A stretch of DNA of 64,000 nt from positions 18,066 to 82,065 of the IMG/VR virus record IMGVR_UViG_3300030002_000005; one strand, written 5' to 3'. Source of the stretch: a virus. Both the position numbers and the translations under genes were made by a program. Below the pieces are notes generated by a model. The model had not been told where the DNA came from. It saw nothing but the letters and a program-made list of their open reading frames with translations, and searched no databases. Position 1 is the first letter of the stretch; every line of letters begins with the position of its first letter. This document shows, in pieces, positions 54,901-62,090 of the stretch.

Positions 54901-54975
54901 CCTATGGCGAGCAAGAATGGTCAATTAGTTGCGTCATCAAAAATAAACACACCTCTTGATAATAAATTGAAATAA
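51970..54975 (+). CDS. Large baseplate protein with OmpA-like peptidoglycan-binding segment
   Basis: 1001 residues. The first half is Asn/Ser-rich. The middle has YTGSERSGTLTFTLLVDYP, a strand pattern shared with baseplate proteins. The C terminus has IPENLTIDYNDMPWDMNPE and IIGGQSLKGPIDVL, a structural core. Between about residues 675 and 760, INLVGTTTAL, NKALSQRRVDAAKAFI and NELGAKLERQVVV follow the OmpA C-terminal domain order (G-x-T, N-x2-LS-x2-R, x-R-x-V), with an insertion. This suggests contact with peptidoglycan during tail docking. It overlaps gp53 by one base (TAATG). Confidence 0.75.
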   Translation: MENDLNKSRLLTSTEELRTTLQTRSLYSPNNQYPLDNASSITKIVNSIDSVVSTLMPYSSFDLSNTVIGRLISTKTPIVEIGLAMLGKQLAYNFQANASLMVLKEIPKISVMNLFDGNKDTKFVTKKFNYSITKKESPSSFINFVNDLTGSYSVKESPFSKSSTLDDYIANTGSGQINLLYKNLNKNIYINDKLFQNAKDENTKTQLAKHNQYNFSDKYFNRYPSFQTNSAIEASINTGLEAVNNERDKNVSHEYGEKIEYFGDTIKTIPDNEGINPWINTDDGFNKNTSIVWGDDNTSKGYLGDFGVQTGLLDYTKNLMNVANGDIININRKIFVDNKGKSMFNGSGVYESSSDSIIGVSSGLRQHTMLDQYDRYAKAIRYNGNVKYNGNPNSTIYKTVMPKIHPINDDDGSVNNKNLMFSLENLAYKVIPESGLCEDGSWIPKSEIGSYPYYGRLMWFPPYDIQFNETTASKFVSTQMLGRNEPIYSYTGSERSGTLTFTLLVDYPQQLNDKKFRGADKHKAIAEFFAFGMNDTNPDSVIQKDYQAKINELQLEIDSFKLPIQYPPEISSTDTISMSFMNNYPNTGNVQSVFQDMYTKGYEVFQGMNTADENGSDGLNTGIYDVSGIVPNYESGGFMNTKLYDNMYSFTGSCALNTFLINNFSNVENRKYYSINLVGTTTALYLAKEGLIYNKALSQRRVDAAKAFIDARMLALFGTDAKVTYKLNAKGIVDDLYNTPATINELGAKLERQVVVTLIKNAITEPRKTRTLNSDEKRRLAILQADLDRYVLLQNKKSTADDKYSKVYTERKPVENRTDGKISTGSKTISDNYYSPCFHSQTPEDFHRRLTFLQQCMRQGEPQHTQSGNDIRNSIFGRQPILILRLGDFINSKIIPENLTIDYNDMPWDMNPEGMGMQYLMCKVTLQIKIIGGQSLKGPIDVLQNALSMNYYANSTFTDKDIYIKPSQVEHDQYSIKPMASKNGQLVASSKINTPLDNKLK

Positions 54976-55283
54976 TGAGTAGACAAGATTACGATAGATA
55001 TGCTTTATTAAATGTTGTGAATGAGGTGACTGAAATGTTGCCTTTCGTCACAATGCCAAAGAATTCGACTGACAAGTATGAATATTGGAATCCCATGATT
55101 AATAGATACGATAAACTTGCTCAGAAATATTACGGCAATCCTTTTTACGATTTCCTCATACTATATGCAAATCCTTTATTTGCAAGCGAATATGATATAC
55201 CAGATGGCGAATTGATCAGAATTCCATTTCCATTTGCAAAGGCTAAAAGCGATTACGAACAGTTTATTATTAATAATGCCTAA
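54975..55283 (+). CDS. Baseplate wedge protein (gp53-like, LysM-type)
   Basis: 102 residues. YDKLAQKYYGNPFYDFLILYAN and IPDGELIRIP follow the LysM-like pattern (Y-x-LA-x-KYYG, N, IPDG-x-I-x-IP) found in T4 gp53 wedge proteins (196 aa), although the chain is shorter. Translationally coupled to the large baseplate gene. A host-type promoter begins right after its stop. Confidence 0.8.
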   Translation: MSRQDYDRYALLNVVNEVTEMLPFVTMPKNSTDKYEYWNPMINRYDKLAQKYYGNPFYDFLILYANPLFASEYDIPDGELIRIPFPFAKAKSDYEQFIINNA

Positions 55284-55288
55284 ATTTA

Positions 55289-55320
55289 CTTGTTCGTTAC
55301 AATAAATTATTCTAATTTTG
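55289..55320 (+). promoter_or_regulatory. Host-type promoter
   Basis: CTTG (55289-55292), 20-bp spacer, TAATTTTG (55313-55320), 19 nt before ATG 55340. Matches the Bacteroidota consensus and the other host-type promoters here. Confidence 0.68.
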
Positions 55321-55339
55321 TATTTCCAATAGTTGTAAT

Positions 55340-56836
55340 ATGAAAAATAGAATTATAGTAGTGTATTCGTCACAAAATAGTGACATTGATAATAAGGCAT
55401 TTGACCTACATATACGAAGTACTATAGGTGCAAAATGTGAAATAATTTGTTATGAGAATAACAATGAATATTCATTAACGTCACTATATAATAGGGCATT
55501 AGCTGAGACCAATTCTACTAATGCCATATTTTGTTTTATACATAATGATATCATTTTCAAAACAATGAATTGGGGTAGAATATTGCTTGCCAAATTCAAC
55601 AGTCATAATTATGGTATAATTGGATTAGCTGGCACAACCAGTATTTCAGAGTCCGCAATATGGTGGGAAGCGAAAAATACGATGTTTGGTATCGTCGAAC
55701 ACACTGACGATATTAATACATGGGTTAGTAATTTTTCAGCACCAATTAAAGACATTAAGGAAGTTGTAATTGTTGATGGCGTATTTATGGCGGCAGACCC
55801 TGATTTAGTGTCGAACTTCAATGAAGAATTTGATGGCTTTCATTTTTATGATATTTCATTTAGTTTGGACAATTATTTGGACGGCGTTAATATTGGTGTT
55901 ATCACGACGATCAGAATACTGCATAAATCAGTCGGACAGACAAGTCCCGATTGGGAACGTAATAGACAGTTATTCGTCGAGAAATATAAGGAATACTTGC
56001 CAATGTCGATTCCGCCTATTTGCGACGAAATTAAGATCGTTCCAAAAGGAAACGACCCAAAGGTAACGGTAATCATACCAACAAAAAACAATTTCGATAT
56101 ATTGTTAGATAATATAACATCTTGGAATGAATATGTTAAATATAAAAACTATAATATTATCATTGCCGATACAGGTAGCGATTCAGATGTTTTAGCTAAA
56201 TATGATCAACTATTATCAGATAAAGTTAGCGTTGTTAAATACGATTATTATAACTTTGCAAAAATCAACAATGATGTGGTTAATAACCACGTTAATGCTG
56301 ATACTGAAATAGTTCTTTTTTGTAATGACGATATTGAGTTGATGAATGATGCTTTAAGCCGATGTGTTGAGATATACAGAAGCGATAGGCTTAATATAGG
56401 CACAATTGGTATAAGACTACATTACGAAAATTCTTCGGTACAGCACTGTGGAATTGAGGCGCATATTACAGACAACAAATTACATTTATCGCATGTTGAC
56501 TTGAAAAAGACCAACGATTATTCGATACACGTCAACTACAATTCCATTGGTAATACAGGCGCATTTTTGATGATAAACAAAAATCTGTTTACAGTTCTGG
56601 GGCAGTTTAATGAGAATTATATTGAATGTTTTGAAGACGTTGAGTTGAATTTTACCTGTCTATTAAATGATAAGAAAAATGTTACCGTAAACGATGCGGT
56701 TGCTTATCATTTGGAATCTATCACGAGAAATAAGAGCGAAAACAAGCTTAAGAATCTTAATAAAGACTATTTCAATCAATTGATGCCATTTTACGAAAAA
56801 AATAAGCTGATACTGGATACATTTATTAATCAATAA
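55340..56836 (+). CDS. Tandem two-domain glycosyltransferase (GT2-like)
   Basis: 498 residues with two GT-A modules. Module 1 (about 1-225): FCFIHNDIIF carries the acidic pair, and VDGVFMAADPDLV a donor-site strand. Module 2 (about 238-480): KVTVIIPTKNNFDILLDNI start, VLFCNDDIELMND (DxD-like), and a histidine near the end (VAYHLESITR). Gene order after gp53 with a host-type promoter of its own suggests an early or middle modification enzyme, not a tail component. Sugar and acceptor unknown. Confidence 0.85.
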   Translation: MKNRIIVVYSSQNSDIDNKAFDLHIRSTIGAKCEIICYENNNEYSLTSLYNRALAETNSTNAIFCFIHNDIIFKTMNWGRILLAKFNSHNYGIIGLAGTTSISESAIWWEAKNTMFGIVEHTDDINTWVSNFSAPIKDIKEVVIVDGVFMAADPDLVSNFNEEFDGFHFYDISFSLDNYLDGVNIGVITTIRILHKSVGQTSPDWERNRQLFVEKYKEYLPMSIPPICDEIKIVPKGNDPKVTVIIPTKNNFDILLDNITSWNEYVKYKNYNIIIADTGSDSDVLAKYDQLLSDKVSVVKYDYYNFAKINNDVVNNHVNADTEIVLFCNDDIELMNDALSRCVEIYRSDRLNIGTIGIRLHYENSSVQHCGIEAHITDNKLHLSHVDLKKTNDYSIHVNYNSIGNTGAFLMINKNLFTVLGQFNENYIECFEDVELNFTCLLNDKKNVTVNDAVAYHLESITRNKSENKLKNLNKDYFNQLMPFYEKNKLILDTFINQ

Positions 56837-56846
56837 AAAAACATAG

Positions 56847-57476
56847 ATGAAAATCGCAAACGTGGTATACGAAGAATTGGTAAACCACATCGAATCGGAT
56901 TATATTAATTATATTAATAAATCTGTAAACTACAATGAAATTGATAATACGCTTCCCACATTATATGTGGGGTGGCGTTTTATGAAATCATGTAATAATA
57001 ATGAAAAGATCATGGATGCAGATATTCTGACTAAGTGTATTATTCCCAATAAATTGTATTGGGAATTTTCCTTTAATGAGTATAAGTCTTTAAATATTAT
57101 TGGCGTTTATAGCTTTGTTGCGAAAGCACCCGATCTATATTTTCGATCAAGATATAATTATGTTAATATTGACCCGACGTTCCTAAATATAAGAACATCG
57201 ATTGATTTTCTCGATGTTCTCCCAAAAAGTATTGATAGGATTTACAAGTATAAAAATGAGTGTATTTACCTATTACATGATAATGAGATAATAGGTATTA
57301 ATTTAAGATTGATCAAGTTTCTAAACTTTGATCAGGAAATTTTCTTTAAAGAATTATCATCCAGATGCCCCAATTATATCGACGATCTTAATGGCGACGA
57401 ATACATGAAGTATTATAAAATCTATGATAGATTCGAATCACTTAAAAGATTTGTTGTTACCATGATTGCTAAATAA
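56847..57476 (+). CDS. Hypothetical protein
   Basis: 209 residues, aromatic-rich alpha/beta, no membrane segment, no recognised family. Begins 10 nt after the glycosyltransferase stop and presumably shares its promoter. A role with the glycosyltransferase (for example a sugar-modifying or acceptor protein) is only positional. Confidence 0.75.
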   Translation: MKIANVVYEELVNHIESDYINYINKSVNYNEIDNTLPTLYVGWRFMKSCNNNEKIMDADILTKCIIPNKLYWEFSFNEYKSLNIIGVYSFVAKAPDLYFRSRYNYVNIDPTFLNIRTSIDFLDVLPKSIDRIYKYKNECIYLLHDNEIIGINLRLIKFLNFDQEIFFKELSSRCPNYIDDLNGDEYMKYYKIYDRFESLKRFVVTMIAK

Positions 57477-57487
57477 ATATCTGATAG

Positions 57488-57495
57488 TATTTATA
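57488..57495 (+). promoter_or_regulatory. Late promoter box
   Basis: TATTTATA in GTATTTATATAAAAAT, 15 nt before ATG 57511; likely drives genes to 60629. Confidence 0.6.
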
Positions 57496-57510
57496 TAAAA
57501 ATATAATGCT

Positions 57511-57705
57511 ATGGACAACAATTTAGAAAATGCTTTAGACGACTTCATGGGAGGCGACAGCATGTTGACTAGCTCTGAAAAGAACGGAAAGAAAAGGAAA
57601 GAAGTAGTACTTCAAAACCATTCGCTTATCGAAAGAGTTGATAAGGTTTTCGTTACAGAAGACGGACGTCAATTATTGAGAGAACAAGAGAGAGAACAAT
57701 ATTAA
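57511..57705 (+). CDS. Small charged protein
   Basis: 64 residues, acidic N terminus then basic middle (SEKNGKKRKEVVLQNHSL) and a charged tail. First gene after a late box and 10 nt before the next. No family recognised; small internal virion protein possible. Confidence 0.65.
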   Translation: MDNNLENALDDFMGGDSMLTSSEKNGKKRKEVVLQNHSLIERVDKVFVTEDGRQLLREQEREQY

Positions 57706-57715
57706 TATTCGAGAT

Positions 57716-58405
57716 ATGAAAAAAGAAAATATTATTAATTTGGATAAAATTATCCACAAGATGACTTATGTTGTAAACGAATCACCCAAATATACGGCAG
57801 TAATGGGTGAAGACGACGACTTTGACAATTTTCCAGATGAATTATATGAGGAATCGAATGAGGAAGGCGACGAAGCACAAAAAGGTTTAAAACCAAATGC
57901 AAATGTTCCGCCGATTGAAGAACCAGAACAGGTTGCTCCAGAGGATCAGGTAGAGCCTGAACCAGAACAAGTCGCACCAGAAGACCAGATAGAACCTGAC
58001 ATGGGTGGAATGCCACCAGTTGATGCTCCAATGGCTGAGCCTGAACCTGATATTAATAGTTTGCAGAATGAGGTTATCAAAAGCAACATCATTGCAATGA
58101 AGGCTATTCATGATCAAATGGAAAGCTTAAATAATGAGGTTAGTAAGATTACTGGAAAGCTGAATGTGCTTGATACCGACGTTGCCGAAGTCAGAGAGCC
58201 TACGAATTCGGAGAAATTAATGAGCAAGTCAAAAGTTTCATATCCATATTACTTCAATCTTAACGATTTCTGGTCGGATTCATGGTTTGATAAAAATAAT
58301 CAGGACAAGGGTATTAAACAATTGGAAGATGGCACATATGTTGCAAATTTCGATGATTTACCTGAGAACGATGATATAAAGGATAGTTTTAATAGACTAA
58401 CATAA
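57716..58405 (+). CDS. Acidic Pro/Glu-rich protein
   Basis: 229 residues. Residues about 30-110 are Asp/Glu/Pro-rich with two copies of EPEQVAPEDQ (one as EPEPEQ). A coiled coil (about 115-155) and an aromatic segment (YPYYFNLNDFWSDSWFD) follow. Composition is similar to the truncated protein at 1-1098 and the scaffold, suggesting a prohead or internal virion protein. No family recognised. Confidence 0.7.
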   Translation: MKKENIINLDKIIHKMTYVVNESPKYTAVMGEDDDFDNFPDELYEESNEEGDEAQKGLKPNANVPPIEEPEQVAPEDQVEPEPEQVAPEDQIEPDMGGMPPVDAPMAEPEPDINSLQNEVIKSNIIAMKAIHDQMESLNNEVSKITGKLNVLDTDVAEVREPTNSEKLMSKSKVSYPYYFNLNDFWSDSWFDKNNQDKGIKQLEDGTYVANFDDLPENDDIKDSFNRLT

Positions 58406-58406
58406 C

Positions 58407-58826
58407 ATGAAGAATAAACTGTTTGAAATATTCGAAAAGGTTAATCATATTAGTTTGGATAATGATCAGGATAAAAGAGACGAAATAATAAAACAATTTA
58501 TTACCTTTGCCGACACTGAACTTAATCTAGGCGGAAATATACCTAAGATTAATATTTCATATAATGATGACGAGGCTAAGAAATCAAAATCGTTCGGCGG
58601 TTATGTCCCAAACGATATGATAATTGATATCATTGGCGCAAACAGAAATCTTGCAGATATATTGAGGACTCTAGGTCATGAATTAGTTCATCATAAACAG
58701 AATCTTGAAGGCAAAATAAACGCACAGTCTGGTGAGACAGGCAGCGACGAAGAAAATGAGGCAAATGCCAAGGCAGGCATATTATTAAGGAATTTTGGCA
58801 AAATAAATGACAATATCTATGAGTAA
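58407..58826 (+). CDS. Small zinc metallopeptidase-like protein
   Basis: 139 residues with a clear HExxH motif, LGHELVHHKQ (about residues 91-100), preceded by the helix NRNLADILRTL. It is followed about 20 residues later by SDEENEANAKAG, where a Glu can be the third zinc ligand (gluzincin-like). Similar small HExxH proteins occur in phage virion operons. It could process a virion protein or help at infection; substrate unknown. Its start follows 1 nt after the acidic protein stop. Confidence 0.78.
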   Translation: MKNKLFEIFEKVNHISLDNDQDKRDEIIKQFITFADTELNLGGNIPKINISYNDDEAKKSKSFGGYVPNDMIIDIIGANRNLADILRTLGHELVHHKQNLEGKINAQSGETGSDEENEANAKAGILLRNFGKINDNIYE

Positions 58827-59250
58827 AATTAATAAAGGAACTAAAGAACTATTGCTCGAAATGATGGGTAAGGTAAATAACGTTTCATTTAATGACGACG
58901 TTGATTCAGTTGTTGCCGATAAAGAAGAAGTTGGCGACGAACTTCAAGGCGGACTTGGTGATAATGCTAATATATCAAAATTTAGTAAGGAACAGATAAA
59001 AAAGGGTTTAGAAGTTGAAAGGGAACATAGCGATGACCCGATGGTAGCATTAGATATTGTTTTCGATCATTTAACCGAAGACCCTGAATATTATGGCACA
59101 AATGCTAATCCTGAAAAAATGGCACAATGCCAAGCAATGGTTGATGCCAATAAGGTTGAGGAAGAACCTAAATCCGAAGACGATCAATTAACAGACGTAC
59201 TGTTAGGATTTAAGTCAAACAAACTCGGAAGTGACTTTCCGCTAAAATAA
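58807..59250 (+). CDS. DUF5661-like protein
   Basis: 147 residues (or 143 from ATG 58819). FSKEQIKKGLEVEREHSDDP followed by ALDIVFDHLTEDPEYY matches the pattern E-x-EH-t-x-DP plus A-x-I-x-x-DHL-x-E-x-P-Y-Y of a short domain seen in phage and bacterial proteins of unknown function (DUF5661). Flanking parts are acidic. It overlaps the metallopeptidase gene, so the two are translated together. Confidence 0.68.
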   Translation: MTISMSKINKGTKELLLEMMGKVNNVSFNDDVDSVVADKEEVGDELQGGLGDNANISKFSKEQIKKGLEVEREHSDDPMVALDIVFDHLTEDPEYYGTNANPEKMAQCQAMVDANKVEEEPKSEDDQLTDVLLGFKSNKLGSDFPLK

Positions 59251-59273
59251 GCATTTAATTAAATATAAAAGGA

Positions 59274-60629
59274 ATGTCTATAAATTTCAGATCATATTTT
59301 AATAAGAATAACACGTTAATAAGCATGAACAGTTCCAATAATTCATTAAACCCTGTCACTGAATTAATTCATGGGGGATTTGATAATATTGTTACCAGAT
59401 ATATATTTAGTGTTGACCTTACAAATTTACAATCTGCAATGAGTGGCGGCACATACATAAGAAGTAACATTACTAGTCATGTTTTACATATGACAAATAC
59501 AATTAGGAATGCTACACAATATGCTGGGAAAGGAACATATATAGAGAACATGGAACGAGCATCTGGCTTTAGATTGGAATTTTTCAAGATAAAACAGGAT
59601 TGGTCGAACGGTTCTAAATACAATTTCAATCTCGACATTTTAAAATACTTGAAACCAGATGACGAAGTTAGTAATTGGAATAATGCAAAAAATGGAGAGT
59701 CTTGGAATTACAGTGGATCATTTAGCGGCAATAGTGGCGATGTTCTAGGCTATCAGGATTTTAATAATGGCACTGAGGATATTAATTTAGATATCACAGA
59801 ATACATTAATTTAATAATCGATGGTATCGAGGACTTTTATGGTATAGGCATAAAATATTCCGAAATCATTGAAACAGGTACGACCACAAATATGCAGTCA
59901 GTGGCATTTCATGCTAAGGATACTAATACATATTATGAACCATATATCGAAACGCAATTTGTTTATGATGTCGATGATGATAGAAGCAATTTTTATTTGG
60001 ATAAGAATAATAAGCTATTTTTAGACCTTAGAAATGTGCCTAGCGATATAACTATTAATAGCGTAAAAATATATGACTATGAGAATAATGTTATAGAGTA
60101 CATTTCTGGCGCAACTGTCACAACCATAACAAAGGGACTGTTTAGTATCCCAATTATTATTAGCTCTTCAACGTATCCAGATGCAGTTATTTTTCATGAT
60201 GAATGGGACGTAAATATTAACGGAAATAGCAATAAAATTTTGAATAAATTCTATTTAAAATCTTTTTCTGAGTATTTATATACGAGTTATATAAATCTTG
60301 ATAACTACCATGTAACTGTTGATGGCTTATTTGAAAATGAGGTCATTACTCAGGGAGACATTAAAAAAATTGCTGTAAGATCGAGAGAGCTTTACAAGGC
60401 AAAGAATAGTAATCTGATTTACGAATACGGCGTGTTTACGCAGATCGGGGTAGATGCTCAACTTGAAATATTGCCATTCACAAAGGTAAACAAAATCGGT
60501 AGTGAATACTCTATTGACTTGAATACAATATGGTTAATACCTCAAGACTATTATTTGAAAATTAGACAAATATCTGGAAATAATAGCGTTATAAAAGATG
60601 TTATTAAATTCAGGATTATAGCAAAATAA
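59274..60629 (+). CDS. Putative virion structural protein (DNRLRE-like region)
   Basis: 451 residues, beta-rich. Residues about 165-230 (DINLDITEYINLIIDGIEDF, then GIGIKYSEIIE, SVAFHAKDTNTYYEPYIE) resemble the DNRLRE pattern: D-x-T-x-Y-x-N-x-W/I, G-x-x-I/L and a closing PYIE-x-x-F, a surface and fibre domain. It is the last gene of the late unit starting at 57488. Tail or adhesion role likely; family assignment tentative. Confidence 0.68.
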   Translation: MSINFRSYFNKNNTLISMNSSNNSLNPVTELIHGGFDNIVTRYIFSVDLTNLQSAMSGGTYIRSNITSHVLHMTNTIRNATQYAGKGTYIENMERASGFRLEFFKIKQDWSNGSKYNFNLDILKYLKPDDEVSNWNNAKNGESWNYSGSFSGNSGDVLGYQDFNNGTEDINLDITEYINLIIDGIEDFYGIGIKYSEIIETGTTTNMQSVAFHAKDTNTYYEPYIETQFVYDVDDDRSNFYLDKNNKLFLDLRNVPSDITINSVKIYDYENNVIEYISGATVTTITKGLFSIPIIISSSTYPDAVIFHDEWDVNINGNSNKILNKFYLKSFSEYLYTSYINLDNYHVTVDGLFENEVITQGDIKKIAVRSRELYKAKNSNLIYEYGVFTQIGVDAQLEILPFTKVNKIGSEYSIDLNTIWLIPQDYYLKIRQISGNNSVIKDVIKFRIIAK

Positions 60630-60640
60630 AAAATAAATTG

Positions 60641-60680
60641 CTTGCGAATTGATAAAAAAGCATTACCTTTGTATCAATTC
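60641..60680 (+). promoter_or_regulatory. Host-type promoter of gp32 with overlapping inverted repeat
   Basis: TTG (60642-60644, context CTTGCG), 19-bp spacer, TACCTTTG (60664-60671). GAATTGATA (60646-60654) and TATCAATTC (60672-60680) are perfect 9-bp complements flanking the -7 box. About 95 nt of A-rich leader follow to the ATG, with a possible GTTTA/TAAAC hairpin (60687-60710). Confidence 0.7.
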
Positions 60681-60775
60681 AAATAAGTTTATTTTTTGGT
60701 TAAAGTAAACAAATTACTGGAACAAGAATTGAAACATTAATTGAAATAAATAAATAAATTGTAATAACACAGAAA

Positions 60776-62029
60776 ATGGAAAACTCAAATGATTTAAAGG
60801 CAATGTTCGCTGACTACCAAAAAAGTCAGAATCTAAACAAAAAGAAAACAGCCGAAGAAATACTAGCCAAGTATTTCGTTCCCAGAAAACCTAAAGAAAT
60901 ATTTCGTATTCTACCTTATAAAGGTAAGAACTTCTATGACGAAGCGTATTTCCACGTGGTTACCACAAATGCCGTTGGCAACACCAAAAAATTTAATACA
61001 ATTGTTTACTGTCCAGCCCACAATGATCCACCCGTACCAAAGGTAGACAAAAATGGCGATCTTGTAAAAGACCTTAATGGTAAACAAGTTATGATTCCAG
61101 CACCATGTCCTTTATGTGTGCAAGCTAAGAAATATGCTGATAAGCAAGACCCTTCTATCAAGTATGTAAAAAAGGATAACATGACACCTGCTCAGCTTAA
61201 GGTTAAAGAAAGCAATGACTTGATCTACAAAGAAGCTACTTCATGGGAAGCTAAGAAATTCTATATCGTTCGTGGTATAGACAAAGGTCAGGAAAAAGAT
61301 GGCGTTAAGTTTTGGAGATTTAAATTCAATTACAAACGTCAGGGTGTGTTCGACAAATTAATGCCACCACTTGAAGACTTTTACGACCAGAACAAAGTCA
61401 ATTTTGCTGATCCTATCGTTGGGACAGATATCTCTATCACTATGGGCGATAGCGAATTCAAAGGCAAAACCTACAAAGCTGTATCAGCTATCACAACAAA
61501 GGGTAAATCGGCTTTACACCAAGACCCAATCGTTGCACAGCAATGGCTTGATGACACAATCACTTGGAGACAAGTATTCAAACCAAAAAATGCGCCAGCT
61601 ATCACAGCATTACAATTCCTAGAATTGATTGTTGAAGGTAACAGTCCATATTGGGAAGATTCTGACCCAAGTAGCAAACATTGGGTATTTCCTAATCATC
61701 CTGATCTTGAAGCATTGGCTAACACAAGAAAGGTTAATGCAGATACAGAGGATGAAAACTTTGAATATGCTTCTGACCTTGAAGACAATAGTAACGTAAA
61801 TATTACTAATGTTACTAAAAGTGACGTCGGAACATATACCGACAACTCTCTTGACGTTGCAGCAGCTTTGATTCAACAGCATGATGCTGAGAAACCTACC
61901 GAAGTTAATACCTCTGTTATTCCCTCAAATGAGCCAGTAGTTACTGAAACTACACAGGAAGCTGATTCTAACGAACCAGATGCCGAACCAGATTCAGATG
62001 AAGAAGAATACAAGGACTTACCGTTCTAA
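60776..62029 (+). CDS. Single-stranded DNA-binding protein (gp32-like)
   Basis: Coats ssDNA and organises replication and recombination. The 417-residue protein has a basic start (QNLNKKKTAEEILAKY). Zinc ligands are arranged as YCPAH and APCPLC (about residues 80-118), close to the His-Cys-Cys-Cys set of T4 gp32 but with C-x2-H first. The OB core includes SWEAKKFYIVRGIDK, WRFKFNYKRQG and FKGKTYKAVSAI. The C terminus is acidic and ends DEEEYKDLPF, a tip like the DIPF end of bacterial SSB and unlike T4 gp32. T4 gp32 is 301 aa. Followed by uvsX, as expected of a recombination module. Confidence 0.92.
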   Translation: MENSNDLKAMFADYQKSQNLNKKKTAEEILAKYFVPRKPKEIFRILPYKGKNFYDEAYFHVVTTNAVGNTKKFNTIVYCPAHNDPPVPKVDKNGDLVKDLNGKQVMIPAPCPLCVQAKKYADKQDPSIKYVKKDNMTPAQLKVKESNDLIYKEATSWEAKKFYIVRGIDKGQEKDGVKFWRFKFNYKRQGVFDKLMPPLEDFYDQNKVNFADPIVGTDISITMGDSEFKGKTYKAVSAITTKGKSALHQDPIVAQQWLDDTITWRQVFKPKNAPAITALQFLELIVEGNSPYWEDSDPSSKHWVFPNHPDLEALANTRKVNADTEDENFEYASDLEDNSNVNITNVTKSDVGTYTDNSLDVAAALIQQHDAEKPTEVNTSVIPSNEPVVTETTQEADSNEPDAEPDSDEEEYKDLPF

Positions 62030-62039
62030 TTCAAAATAA

Positions 62040-62069
62040 AATATGGGATGCTGTAAGGTATCCCATATT
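62040..62069 (+). terminator. Hairpin between gp32 and uvsX genes
   Basis: AATATGGGAT / ATCCCATATT, 10-bp stem, 10-nt loop, followed by TATTTT. It includes the ATG at 62043, which makes that start for uvsX unlikely. Confidence 0.75.
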
Positions 62070-62090
62070 ATTTTCAATAACAAATTAAAT

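Noticed and set aside
62043-62090. Upstream ATG for uvsX
   Set aside because: Lies in a 10-bp hairpin after gp32 and adds residues unlike the family; ATG 62091 is preferred.
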